Of a stretch of DNA of 64,000 bases, positions 8,015 to 14,809 are shown piece after piece. The position numbers and the translations under genes were made by a program. The notes under the pieces are model-generated. The model had not been told where the DNA came from. It saw nothing but the letters and a program-made list of their open reading frames with translations, and searched no databases. Position 1 is the stretch's first letter; each line of letters starts with the position of its first letter. The DNA is from Streptomyces aureoverticillatus (lineage in GTDB: Bacteria > Actinomycetota > Actinomycetes > Streptomycetales > Streptomycetaceae), in contig NZ_BMSY01000001.1 of NCBI RefSeq assembly GCF_014649395.1, forward strand, positions 248,001-312,000. The letters are read 5' to 3'.

Positions 8015-8291
8015 AGGCTCCACCCCATGGAAGTACGGCTGTGACTCAGTCGACACCGAGGAATCAAAAAAAACTTTCCGGAAGGGGTTGTATCCGCCGC
8101 CGAGGTTTGCGAATCTCTACATGGCGATCGGGACGGCCCGCAACATCGGCCTCCACAGGTCGCCAGAACCCCTCCTCATCACAAGGTCCACACCAGGCAA
8201 CTGGGAGTCGGCCCTTCCCGCGCGGGGGGATTCGTGAAAGCGTTCACATTCACAAGCAATCTTCATGTAAGACCAAGGAGAGGTAGCAGCC
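7975..8291 (+). promoter_or_regulatory. Long leader/promoter region of wblE
   Basis: These 317 bases have no gene and are less GC-rich than their surroundings, with an A8 run at 8066-8073 next to GGAAT at 8060-8064. A clear AAGGAGAGG ribosome site stands just before wblE. The GGAAT is followed by GTT only after 22 bases, so it does not fit the SigR consensus (18 bases). Wbl genes in Streptomyces commonly have long leaders, and the promoter position is not resolved. Confidence 0.45.
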
Positions 8292-8549
8292 ATGGACTGG
8301 CGTCACAACGCCGTTTGCCGCGAGGAAGACCCCGAGCTGTTCTTCCCCATCGGCAACACCGGTCCTGCGCTGCTGCAGATCGAGGAAGCCAAGGCCGTCT
8401 GCCGTCGCTGCCCCGTCATGGAGCAGTGCCTGCAGTGGGCGCTCGAGTCCGGCCAGGACTCCGGCGTCTGGGGTGGCCTCAGCGAGGACGAGCGCCGCGC
8501 GATGAAGCGCCGCGCCGCCCGCAACCGGGCGCGCCAGGCCAGCGCCTGA
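8292..8549 (+). CDS. wblE: WhiB-family iron-sulfur transcription regulator WblE
   Basis: This 85-residue protein carries the four cluster cysteines Cys9, Cys37, Cys40 and Cys46 (CREEDPELFF, CRRCPVMEQC), the G-V-W-G-G turn, and a basic Arg/Ala tail for DNA binding. It is the WhiB1/WblE type, a [4Fe-4S] regulator thought to act with the principal sigma factor; cluster loss by oxidation or NO alters activity. An AAGGAGAGG ribosome site fixes ATG 8292. In S. coelicolor the gene also lies near sigH. A perfect terminator follows at 8680. Confidence 0.95.
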   Translation: MDWRHNAVCREEDPELFFPIGNTGPALLQIEEAKAVCRRCPVMEQCLQWALESGQDSGVWGGLSEDERRAMKRRAARNRARQASA

Positions 8550-8679
8550 CGCCCACGCCCCTTACGAGCCTGAGCCCGGCGGCGCGTGTGCCTGACGGCA
8601 TCACTCCGTAGACAGCGCGTACGCAACCCCCGCCCCCGAGCCGCAGCCGCGCAGTACCCCCGGTGCGCATCGCAACGTG

Positions 8680-8720
8680 AGCAAGAAGCCCCGGACCGAC
8701 CAGGTCCGGGGCTTCTTGCT
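8680..8720. terminator. Bidirectional terminator between wblE and pdtaS
   Basis: Perfect 17-bp arms at 8680-8696 and 8704-8720, with a 7-base loop, end in T-rich sequence on the plus strand and A-rich sequence on the minus strand. The position between converging genes suits termination from both sides. Confidence 0.88.
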
Positions 8721-8772
8721 GTGCGCGCCGTCCGGCGTCGGGCGGGAGGATGGCGCTGCGTGTCACCACGTC

Positions 8773-8854
8773 CTGCGATCGCGCTACTTGCCGTCGCGTC
8801 TTGGGATCCCGCTACTTGCCGTCGCGCTCTGTGATCGCGCTACTTGTCGCCGCG
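8773..8854. repeat. Three 28-bp tandem copies overlapping the pdtaS stop codon
   Basis: The core CTACTTG(C/T)CG(T/C)CGCG starts at 8784, 8812 and 8840, exactly 28 bp apart. The copy at 8840 contains the real TAG stop of pdtaS (minus strand) and its last codons. The other two lie downstream of the gene and keep the stop-like CTA. Partial sequence of a further unit precedes 8784. Confidence 0.85.
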
Positions 8855-10306
8855 CACCGGAATGTCGAGGACCACGCGTGTCCCCCGCTCCGGGGCCCTG
8901 ACCATGTCGAACGTGCCGCCCAGCTCACCCTCGACGAGGGTGCGCACGATCTGCAGGCCCAGATTGCCCGAGCGGTGCGGGTCGAAGTCGGCGGGCAGCC
9001 CGACACCGTCGTCCTGGACGGTGATCAGGAGCCGCGACTCCTTGGCGGTGCCGCCGCGGACGGCGGAGACCTCGACACTGCCCGTGTCCCCCTGGGCGAA
9101 GCCGTGCTCAAGGGCGTTCTGCAGGATCTCCGTGAGGACCATCGACAGCGGCGTCGCGACCTCCGCGTCGAGGATGCCGAAGCGCCCGGTGCGCCGGCCC
9201 GTCACCGTACCGGGCGAGATCTCCGCGACCATGGCGAGGACGCGGTCGGCGATCTCGTCGAACTCCACTCGCTCGTCCAGGTTCTGGGAGAGCGTCTCGT
9301 GGACGATCGCGATGGAGCCCACCCGGCGCACCGCCTCCTCCAGGGCCTCACGGCCGGAGACGGAGTCGATGCGGCGCGCCTGCAGCCGCAGCAGTGCCGC
9401 GACCGTCTGCAAGTTGTTCTTCACCCGGTGGTGGATCTCCCGGATGGTGGCGTCCTTGGTGATCAACTCCCGCTCGCGGCGACGCAGTTCGGTGACGTCG
9501 CGCAGCAGGACGAGCGAACCGATGCGCGGGCCCTTGGGTTTGAGCGGGATGGCGCGCAGCTGGATCACGCCGTCACCGCCCTCGATCTCGAACTCGCGGG
9601 GCGCCCAGCCGCTGGCGAGCTTGGTCAGCGCCTCGTCCACCGGCCCCCGGGACGGGGCCAGTTCGGCGGTGGCCTTGCCCAGGTGGTGCCCCACCAGGTC
9701 GGCCGCGAGCCCGAGGCGGTGGTACGCGGACAGGGCGTTCGGCGAGGCGTACTGGACGATGCCGTCGGCGTCCAGGCGCAGCAGCCCGTCGCCCACGCGC
9801 GGGGAGGCGTCCATGTCGACCTGCTGCCCCTCGAAGGGGAACGAGCCCGCCGCGATCATCTGCGCCAGGTCGGACGCCGACTGCAGATAAGTGAGTTCGA
9901 GGCGCGAAGGGGTGCGCACCGTCAGGAGGTTGGTGTTGCGGGCGATGACTCCGAGGACGCGGCCCTCCCTGCGTACGGGAATGGACTCGACGCGCACCGG
10001 GACCTCCTCGCGCCACTCCGGATCGCCCTCGCGCACGATGCGCCCCTCGTCGAGGGCCGCGTCGAGCAGCGGACGGCGGCCGCGCGGGACGAGGTGGCCG
10101 ACCATGTCGTCCTGGTAGGAGGTCGGTCCCGTGTTGGGGCGCATCTGCGCCACCGAGACGTACCGGGTGCCGTCGCGCGTGGGCACCCACAGCACGAGGT
10201 CGGCGAAGGAGAGGTCGGAGAGGAGCTGCCACTCCGAGACCAGCAGATGCAGCCACTCGAGGTCGGAGTCACCGAGGGCGGTGTGCTGGCGTACGAGGTC
10301 GTTCAT
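8840..10306 (-). CDS. pdtaS: Sensor histidine kinase PdtaS
   Basis: This 488-residue cytoplasmic kinase has an N-terminal GAF-like domain (about residues 1-150, opening DLVRQHTALGDSDLEWLHLL), a PAS-like domain (about 170-290), a HisKA_2 dimer-phosphoacceptor segment with IHHRVKNNLQ, and a HATPase domain with EILQNALEHGF and DDGVGLPADF. This is the layout of mycobacterial PdtaS, which signals to the RNA-binding antiterminator PdtaR. There is no membrane helix. The start is ATG 10306; the upstream in-frame Pro/Arg-rich extension looks non-coding. It converges with wblE, and its 3' end is tandemly triplicated. Confidence 0.9.
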   Translation of the reverse strand: MNDLVRQHTALGDSDLEWLHLLVSEWQLLSDLSFADLVLWVPTRDGTRYVSVAQMRPNTGPTSYQDDMVGHLVPRGRRPLLDAALDEGRIVREGDPEWREEVPVRVESIPVRREGRVLGVIARNTNLLTVRTPSRLELTYLQSASDLAQMIAAGSFPFEGQQVDMDASPRVGDGLLRLDADGIVQYASPNALSAYHRLGLAADLVGHHLGKATAELAPSRGPVDEALTKLASGWAPREFEIEGGDGVIQLRAIPLKPKGPRIGSLVLLRDVTELRRRERELITKDATIREIHHRVKNNLQTVAALLRLQARRIDSVSGREALEEAVRRVGSIAIVHETLSQNLDERVEFDEIADRVLAMVAEISPGTVTGRRTGRFGILDAEVATPLSMVLTEILQNALEHGFAQGDTGSVEVSAVRGGTAKESRLLITVQDDGVGLPADFDPHRSGNLGLQIVRTLVEGELGGTFDMVRAPERGTRVVLDIPVRGDK

Positions 10307-10530
10307 GGAGGGCACGTGTGCGAGCGTACCTGGCGCTCTTCCGGACGGGCCGCGGCGCCGGGGCGGGACCCTCAACCCGGCCCCAACACCGCAGCCCTTC
10401 AGGTGCATCGGCAGCCGGAATGTGCGGTACCGGCGGCCGATTCCGGGAAGGTCCGACGCGGTCAGGGCAGAGAGCGTCGGCTCCTCGGTCCGCTCTTCTG
10501 TGCGGGAAGAGCGGGGCTTTACTCCCGCAT

Positions 10531-10546
10531 TGTGGACTAGACCATT
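10531..10546. promoter_or_regulatory. DasR-responsive-element-like site (dre) upstream of pdtaS
   Basis: The core TGGACTAGACCA at 10533-10544 matches the known dre core TGGTCTAGACCA at 11 of 12 positions. It lies about 225 bases upstream of the pdtaS start and 9.5 kb from dasR. It may be a real operator or a chance match. Confidence 0.4.
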
Positions 10547-10596
10547 CTCCGATGTCTATGCGCGGGGAGGGGTTTGTTGTCGGATCTTCCTCCAGT

Positions 10597-10758
10597 GCGG
10601 GCCCTTGCGCCAGTGGGGCCTTTCGGCCGGGGCGGGCTCTTCCGCCGGGGCGGGCCTTTGCGTCGGTACGAGCCTTTGCGTCGGTACGGGGCCCTTGCGC
10701 CCGTGCGGGCCTCTCCGCTGGTGCGTGCCTTCCCGCCACTGCGGGCCCTTCCGCCCGC
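10597..10758. repeat. Nine-unit 18-bp tandem array downstream of tetR
   Basis: Nine contiguous 18-bp units, all in the same phase, have a consensus close to GCGGGCCTTTGCGCCGGT. Units 4 and 5 are almost identical. The array begins about 18 bases beyond the tetR stop codon and runs away from it. Closely similar 18-bp units occur at 30947-31018. Confidence 0.85.
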
Positions 10759-10775
10759 GCCGGGGGCCGGGAGAC

Positions 10776-11411
10776 TCAGCCGGACGCCGCCCGAGCGGCC
10801 TGGCCCGCGCCGGCGGACGCCTCCGGCCAGGCCCGCATCGCCAGGTCGACCACGGCTTCCAGATCCTCCCTGGTGGCGCCGTCGCGGGACTGCTGCGACA
10901 GGCCCTGGAAGACGGCTCCGACATAGCGGGCGAGGTCCGCGGCATCCGTGCCCTCGGGCAGCTCCCCGGCGGCGATGCCCTGCTGGATCCGGGACGCGAA
11001 GGTCGCGATGTTCGCGTTGCGCTGCTTGCGCAGGCTCTGCTCGATCTCCGGGGTGGTGCAGTTGGTCGCGGCATGGATGACGAGGCAGCCGTGCGGGTGG
11101 CCCGGCTCGGTGAAGACGGCGGCCGCCTCGCGCAGGACGCGCTCCATCGCGGCGCGCGCCGTCGGCTCCTCGGCCAGCGCACGGCCGCCGAAGGCTCCGT
11201 ACGAACCCGCGTAGCGCACCAGGACCTCGTCGAAGAGCGTCCGCTTGTCGCCGAAGGCCGCGTACAGGCTCGGGGCGCCGATGCCCATCTCGCGGGTGAG
11301 GTCGGAGACGGTCGTCGCCTCGTACCCGTGCTCCCAGAACTGGCGCAGGGCCTTCTCCAGGGCCGTCTCGCGGTCGAAGGAGCGGGGCCTGCCTCGCTGT
11401 TTCGTCGCCAT
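10776..11411 (-). CDS. TetR-family repressor
   Basis: This 211-residue regulator has an N-terminal helix-turn-helix (TVSDLTREMGIGAPSLYAAF, about residues 34-53) and a helical ligand domain with a conserved HGCLVIHAATNC segment. The start is ATG 11411. It is divergent from an SDR oxidoreductase gene, and two copies of the palindrome TAGCG-N2-CGCTA lie in the 97-bp gap. Autoregulation and control of the SDR gene are therefore likely. The ligand is unknown. Its 3' end runs into the 18-bp repeat array. Confidence 0.9.
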   Translation of the reverse strand: MATKQRGRPRSFDRETALEKALRQFWEHGYEATTVSDLTREMGIGAPSLYAAFGDKRTLFDEVLVRYAGSYGAFGGRALAEEPTARAAMERVLREAAAVFTEPGHPHGCLVIHAATNCTTPEIEQSLRKQRNANIATFASRIQQGIAAGELPEGTDAADLARYVGAVFQGLSQQSRDGATREDLEAVVDLAMRAWPEASAGAGQAARAASG

Positions 11412-11423
11412 GAGGAAATTCTA

Positions 11424-11435
11424 TAGCGGGCGCTA
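11424..11435. promoter_or_regulatory. TetR operator candidate O1
   Basis: This perfect palindrome TAGCGGGCGCTA lies 13 bases upstream of the tetR start codon. The same half-sites recur in O2, 47 bp away. Binding here would block tetR transcription. Confidence 0.7.
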
Positions 11436-11470
11436 GAAAAGCGAGGCGCGGTGCGGTACGGTTTTTTGTG

Positions 11471-11482
11471 TAGCGACCGCTA
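11471..11482. promoter_or_regulatory. TetR operator candidate O2
   Basis: This palindrome TAGCGACCGCTA lies 26 bases upstream of the SDR start codon and has half-sites identical to O1. Two sites placed one per divergent promoter are the classic arrangement for a repressor controlling itself and its neighbour. Confidence 0.7.
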
Positions 11483-11508
11483 GAGAAAGTTTTGGGGGAC
11501 GTCTGATC

Positions 11509-12342
11509 ATGGGTGCACTGACGGGGAAGACGGAGAAGACGGCCGAGCCGGCGACGGGCACGGCCTCGTGGACCGGGACGTCGGGCGGACGGCTGACCGG
11601 CAGGACCGCGCTGGTCACGGGCGGCAGCCGGGGCATCGGGCGCGGCATCGCCGAGCGGCTGGCCCGGGACGGCGCACGGGTCGCCGTGCACTACGGCAGC
11701 AATGAGGCGGCCGCGAAGGAGACGGTGGCGGCGATCGAGGGCGCGGGCGGCTCCGCGTTCGCCATCGGCGCGGAGCTGGGCGTGCCCGGGGACGCGGCGG
11801 CGCTGTGGGAGGCGTTCGACGCGCACGCGGACGGCCTGGACATCCTGGTGAACAACGCGGGGATCGGCACGTCGCGCCCCTTCGCGGACACGGACGAGGC
11901 GGAGTACGACAGGCTGTTCGCGGTGAACGCCAAGGCGCCGTTCTTCGTGACCCGGCTCGGCGCCGGGCGACTGCGGGACGGCGGCCGCGTCATCAACATC
12001 TCGTCGGGCGTCTCGCACGCGGCGGTGCTGCCGGACATCATGACGTACGCCATGACGAAGGGCGCCCTGGACGTCTTCACGCGGAACCTGTCGAAGGTGC
12101 TCGGCCCCCGTGGCATCACGGTCAACGCGGTGGCCCCGGGCATCGTGGACACCGACGTCAACGCGGCCTGGCTGCGCGGCGAGGAGAACAAGGACGCCTG
12201 GGCCGGCGCGGCGGCGATGTCGGCGCTCGGCAGGGTCGGGACGGCGCAGGACATAGCCGACGTGGTCGCGTTCCTCGCCTCGCCGGACGGACGGTGGGTG
12301 ACGGGACAGTGGATCGACGCGACGGGGGGTTCGCTGGCCTGA
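11509..12342 (+). CDS. Short-chain dehydrogenase/reductase (SDR)
   Basis: This 277-residue enzyme is a classical SDR with NAD(P)-binding TGGSRGIGRGIAERLARDGA, NNAG, a catalytic Ser in INISSGVS and the YAMTK active site (Y-x3-K). The C-terminus (VTGQWIDATGG) is that of the FabG-like group. An extra N-terminal segment of about 28 residues rich in Thr, Gly and Glu precedes the fold. A GGGGGA ribosome site supports ATG 11509. It is probably induced when the divergent TetR binds its ligand. The substrate is unknown. Its TGA stop lies in a 26-bp direct repeat. Confidence 0.9.
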   Translation: MGALTGKTEKTAEPATGTASWTGTSGGRLTGRTALVTGGSRGIGRGIAERLARDGARVAVHYGSNEAAAKETVAAIEGAGGSAFAIGAELGVPGDAAALWEAFDAHADGLDILVNNAGIGTSRPFADTDEAEYDRLFAVNAKAPFFVTRLGAGRLRDGGRVINISSGVSHAAVLPDIMTYAMTKGALDVFTRNLSKVLGPRGITVNAVAPGIVDTDVNAAWLRGEENKDAWAGAAAMSALGRVGTAQDIADVVAFLASPDGRWVTGQWIDATGGSLA

Positions 12343-12384
12343 GGTCGGGGAGCGCCGACGTCTCCTGAGATCGGGGAGCGCCGA
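12338..12384. repeat. Two direct repeats 26 bp apart overlapping the SDR stop codon
   Basis: The 21-base element CCTGAG(G/A)TCGGGGAGCGCCG starts at 12338 and again at 12364, with one mismatch. The first copy contains the SDR stop TGA (12340-12342). Confidence 0.75.
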
Positions 12385-12462
12385 GATGAGGGCAGGGGTT
12401 CGCCGACCCGTCGCCGAGCGCGCGGGCTCGAGACGGGGCGCGGGCTCGGCGCACCGGCGGAC

Positions 12463-13533
12463 TCACCTCGTCTCGGTCACCTTGGCCAGTGCCCTCGGTG
12501 CGTCCGGGTCCTGGCCCCGGGCGATCGTGACCTCGTAGGCGAGGAGTTGGAGGGGGATGATCTCCAGGATGGGCTGGACCTCCTCGGGGACGCCCTCCGT
12601 CGGCAGCACGAACCCGGCGGAGGCCCGCTCGACCTGGGCCTTGGGGCCGATGACCACCAGGTCGGCGCCGCGGCCGCGCAGCCGGTCGAGGACGGGCTGG
12701 AGCGCCTCCCCTCCCCTGCCGTCCGGCACGACGGCGATGACCGGGGAGATGTTGTCGACCATGGCCAGCGGGCCGTGCAGCAAGTCGGCGCCGGAGTAGG
12801 CGAGGGCCGGGATGTAGCTGGTCTCCATCAGCTTCAGGGCGGCTTCCTTGGCGGTGGGGTAGCCGTAGCCGCGAGAGGTGATCACCATGCGTTCGGCGAA
12901 GCGGTAACGGGCGGCGAGCGTCCGGACCTCCGGCTGCCGGGCCAGGAGGTCGGCGGCGAGGTCGGGCAGCGGGGCCGCGGCGGTGCTGTCGCCGTCGCGC
13001 AGCCCCTCGACGAAGAGATGGAGGGCGAGCAGGGACGCCGTGTACGTCTTCGTGGCCGGCAGCGCCTTCTCCGGGCCCGCGAGGATGTCGATGTGGTGCT
13101 CGGAGACGGCGGCCAGCGGGGAGTCGGGGTTGTTGGTGACGGCGAGCGTGATGGCGCCGGCCTCGCGGGCGGCCTGGGTGGAGGCGACGAGGTCCGGTGA
13201 GCCGCCGGACTGGCTCACGGTGATGACAAGGACGTCCCTGAGATCGGGCCGGGCGCCGTAGGCCGTGGTCGTGGACATGGAGGTCAGGCCGCAGGGCAGG
13301 CCGAGACGGACTTCGAGGAGGTACTTGGCGTAGAGCGCGGCGTGGTCGGAGGTGCCGCGGGCGGTGAGGAGGACGAAGCGGGGGCGTTGCGCGGCGACCA
13401 GGCCTGCGGTTTCGCGGATCTTCGGGGCACCGGTGTCGAGGATCCGACGCAGTACCTCGGGCTGTTCGGACATCTCGCGGGACATGATGCGGCCGGGCTG
13501 CTCGCTGTACATGGAGGACGACGTCACAGTCAT
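12463..13533 (-). CDS. SIS-domain sugar-phosphate protein (GlmS/AgaS-like isomerase or deaminase)
   Basis: This 356-residue protein has two SIS domains, the fold that binds phosphosugars. RGTSDHAALYAKYLLE and TVSQSGGSPDLVA mark the first domain, and SRGYGYPTAKEAALKLMETS and SGADLLHGPLAMVD the second. It lacks the N-terminal amidotransferase domain of GlmS, so it is more like an amino-sugar phosphate deaminase/isomerase than a synthase. The ATG at 13533 follows GGGAGG. The gene is divergent from nagB with a DasR operator between them, so it very probably belongs to the same GlcN-6-P pathway regulon. Confidence 0.87.
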   Translation of the reverse strand: MTVTSSSMYSEQPGRIMSREMSEQPEVLRRILDTGAPKIRETAGLVAAQRPRFVLLTARGTSDHAALYAKYLLEVRLGLPCGLTSMSTTTAYGARPDLRDVLVITVSQSGGSPDLVASTQAAREAGAITLAVTNNPDSPLAAVSEHHIDILAGPEKALPATKTYTASLLALHLFVEGLRDGDSTAAAPLPDLAADLLARQPEVRTLAARYRFAERMVITSRGYGYPTAKEAALKLMETSYIPALAYSGADLLHGPLAMVDNISPVIAVVPDGRGGEALQPVLDRLRGRGADLVVIGPKAQVERASAGFVLPTEGVPEEVQPILEIIPLQLLAYEVTIARGQDPDAPRALAKVTETR

Positions 13534-13584
13534 GCCTCCCACTCTGCTTGCTACCGGCCGGGAGCGCTTGCCGTTCGGGGCGGG

Positions 13585-13640
13585 AGGGCTTGAGCGGGGG
13601 GGCTTGCAGAGGGCTTGAGCAGGGGGCTTGAGCGGGGCGG
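13585..13640. repeat. GGGCTTGAGC-type short repeats
   Basis: Four imperfect copies of a GGGCTTGAGCGGGG-like unit with 11-14 bp spacing lie between the SIS gene start and the nagB operator. They lie in promoter DNA rather than at a gene end. Confidence 0.6.
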
Positions 13641-13687
13641 CGTGAGGTTGGGCCGACCCCTGCGCTCGGGCGGTGGGGCTCTGCTAG

Positions 13688-13703
13688 ATTGGTCTATACC
13701 ACA
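13688..13703. promoter_or_regulatory. DasR-responsive element upstream of nagB
   Basis: ATTGGTCTATACCACA matches the known dre consensus closely (core TGGTCTATACCA at 13690-13701). It lies 94 bases upstream of the nagB start and 155 bases upstream of the divergent SIS gene, so DasR bound here could control both. S. coelicolor nagB is an established DasR target. Confidence 0.88.
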
Positions 13704-13796
13704 CCTGTAGCCGAGCGTCCTTCCGCTCCTCCCCTACTCAGCCCACTCAACGCACTCAGCCCAACTCAAGCCCTACTTCAGATCGGCAGGCCCAGC

Positions 13797-14582
13797 GTGG
13801 AAGTTGTCATCGTCCCGGACGCCAAGGCAGGCGGCGAACTCATCGCGGAGGCCATGGCCGCCCTGGTGCGCCGCAAGCCCGACGCCCTGCTCGGTGTCGC
13901 CACCGGCTCGACCCCGCTGCCCATCTACGAGGCACTGGCGGCGAAGGTCCGCGCGGGTGAGGTCGACGCGGCGCGGGCGCGGATCTGCCAGCTCGACGAG
14001 TATGTGGGGCTGCCGGCCGGGCACCCGGAGTCGTACCGCTCGGTGGTGCTGCGGGAGGTCGTGGAGCCGCTCGGGCTGAACGAGTCGGCGTTCATGGGTC
14101 CGGACGGCAGCGCGGAGGACGTGCAGGGCGCGTGCGAGGCGTACGACCGGGCGCTGGCGGAGGCGGGCGGTGTCGACCTGCAGCTGCTGGGGATCGGCAC
14201 GGACGGGCACATCGGGTTCAACGAGCCCTGCTCGTCGCTGGCGTCGCGGACGCGGATCAAGACGCTGACGGAGCAGACGCGGGTGGACAACGCGCGGTTC
14301 TTCGAGGGTGACATCGAGCAGGTCCCGCACCACGTCATCACGCAAGGCATCGGCACCATCCTGGAGGCGCGGCACCTGGTGCTGCTCGCGACGGGCGAGG
14401 GCAAGGCGGACGCCGTGGCGGCGACGGTCGAGGGGCCGGTGGCCTCCGTGGTGCCCGCGTCGGCGCTGCAGTTGCATCCGCACGCGACGGTGGTGGTGGA
14501 CGAGGCGGCCGCGTCCAAGCTGAAGCTCGCGGAGTACTTCCGGCACACCTACGCCAACAAGCCCGCTTGGCAGGGGCTTTAG
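13797..14582 (+). CDS. nagB: Glucosamine-6-phosphate deaminase NagB
   Basis: This 261-residue enzyme converts glucosamine-6-phosphate to fructose-6-phosphate and ammonia, the step that feeds chitin-derived GlcNAc into glycolysis. The family motifs are present: VATGSTPLPIYEAL, CQLDEYVGLP with the catalytic Asp, LLGIGTDGHIGFNEP with the base-relay Asp/His, and SSLASRTRIKTL. The length equals the usual hexameric NagB. GTG 13797 with GGCAGG fits the family N-terminus. The frame extends upstream through the DasR operator, but that part cannot be protein. A very strong terminator follows. Confidence 0.96.
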   Translation: MEVVIVPDAKAGGELIAEAMAALVRRKPDALLGVATGSTPLPIYEALAAKVRAGEVDAARARICQLDEYVGLPAGHPESYRSVVLREVVEPLGLNESAFMGPDGSAEDVQGACEAYDRALAEAGGVDLQLLGIGTDGHIGFNEPCSSLASRTRIKTLTEQTRVDNARFFEGDIEQVPHHVITQGIGTILEARHLVLLATGEGKADAVAATVEGPVASVVPASALQLHPHATVVVDEAAASKLKLAEYFRHTYANKPAWQGL

Positions 14583-14603
14583 GCCTCCGGCCGGGTGCGC
14601 CGG

Positions 14604-14640
14604 ACGGCGCCGGGCCCCCACGGTGGGGGCCCGGCGCCGT
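14604..14640 (+). terminator. Terminator after nagB
   Basis: Perfect 17-bp arms at 14604-14620 and 14624-14640, with a 3-base loop, are extremely GC-rich. They sit between the converging nagB and dasD genes. Confidence 0.88.
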
Positions 14641-14682
14641 TTGCGTGCTGGTGCCGCCCGGCTCTTCGGGTGCGGGCCGGTG

Positions 14683-14732
14683 GGTGGTTTGTGCCCACCC
14701 GTTCCGCACTGCGGAACGACTGCCCACAAACC
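14683..14732. repeat. Interspersed palindromic element, copy 1
   Basis: The outer stem pairs GGTGGTTTGTG at 14683 onward with CACAAACCACC ending at 14732. The inner stem is CGTTCCGC (14700-14707) with GCGGAACG (14711-14718). Both stems flank a symmetrical mismatched internal loop. A second copy with the same inner stem and internal loop lies, inverted, at 59652-59694. The segment CAAACCACCGGCGG near its right arm is repeated at 14759. Confidence 0.75.
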
Positions 14733-14809
14733 ACCGGCGGACGTCGAACCACCACCCGCAAACCACCGGCGGGCAATGGACCAACCGCCACCACCCGTCG
14801 GCGGGCTGC

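Larger units (their letters stand above)
10307..10775. other. Intergenic region between pdtaS and the tetR gene
   Basis: This 469-bp stretch without a gene has three visible parts. The first is a promoter-like region for pdtaS, including a small hairpin (CCGCTCTT/AAGAGCGG) near 10490-10513. The second is a DasR-like palindrome at 10531-10546. The third is an 18-bp tandem array at 10597-10758, ending just before the tetR stop. Long open frames across it are the product of the array's period being a multiple of three. Confidence 0.6.

Noticed and set aside
8060..8089. SigR promoter upstream of wblE
   Set aside because: GGAAT is followed by GTT only after 22 bases; the consensus needs 18.
10556..10770. 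Arg/Gly/Pro-rich protein encoded by the 18-bp array
   Set aside because: The frames stay open only because the period is a multiple of three. They have no start with a ribosome site and merge out of frame into the tetR gene.
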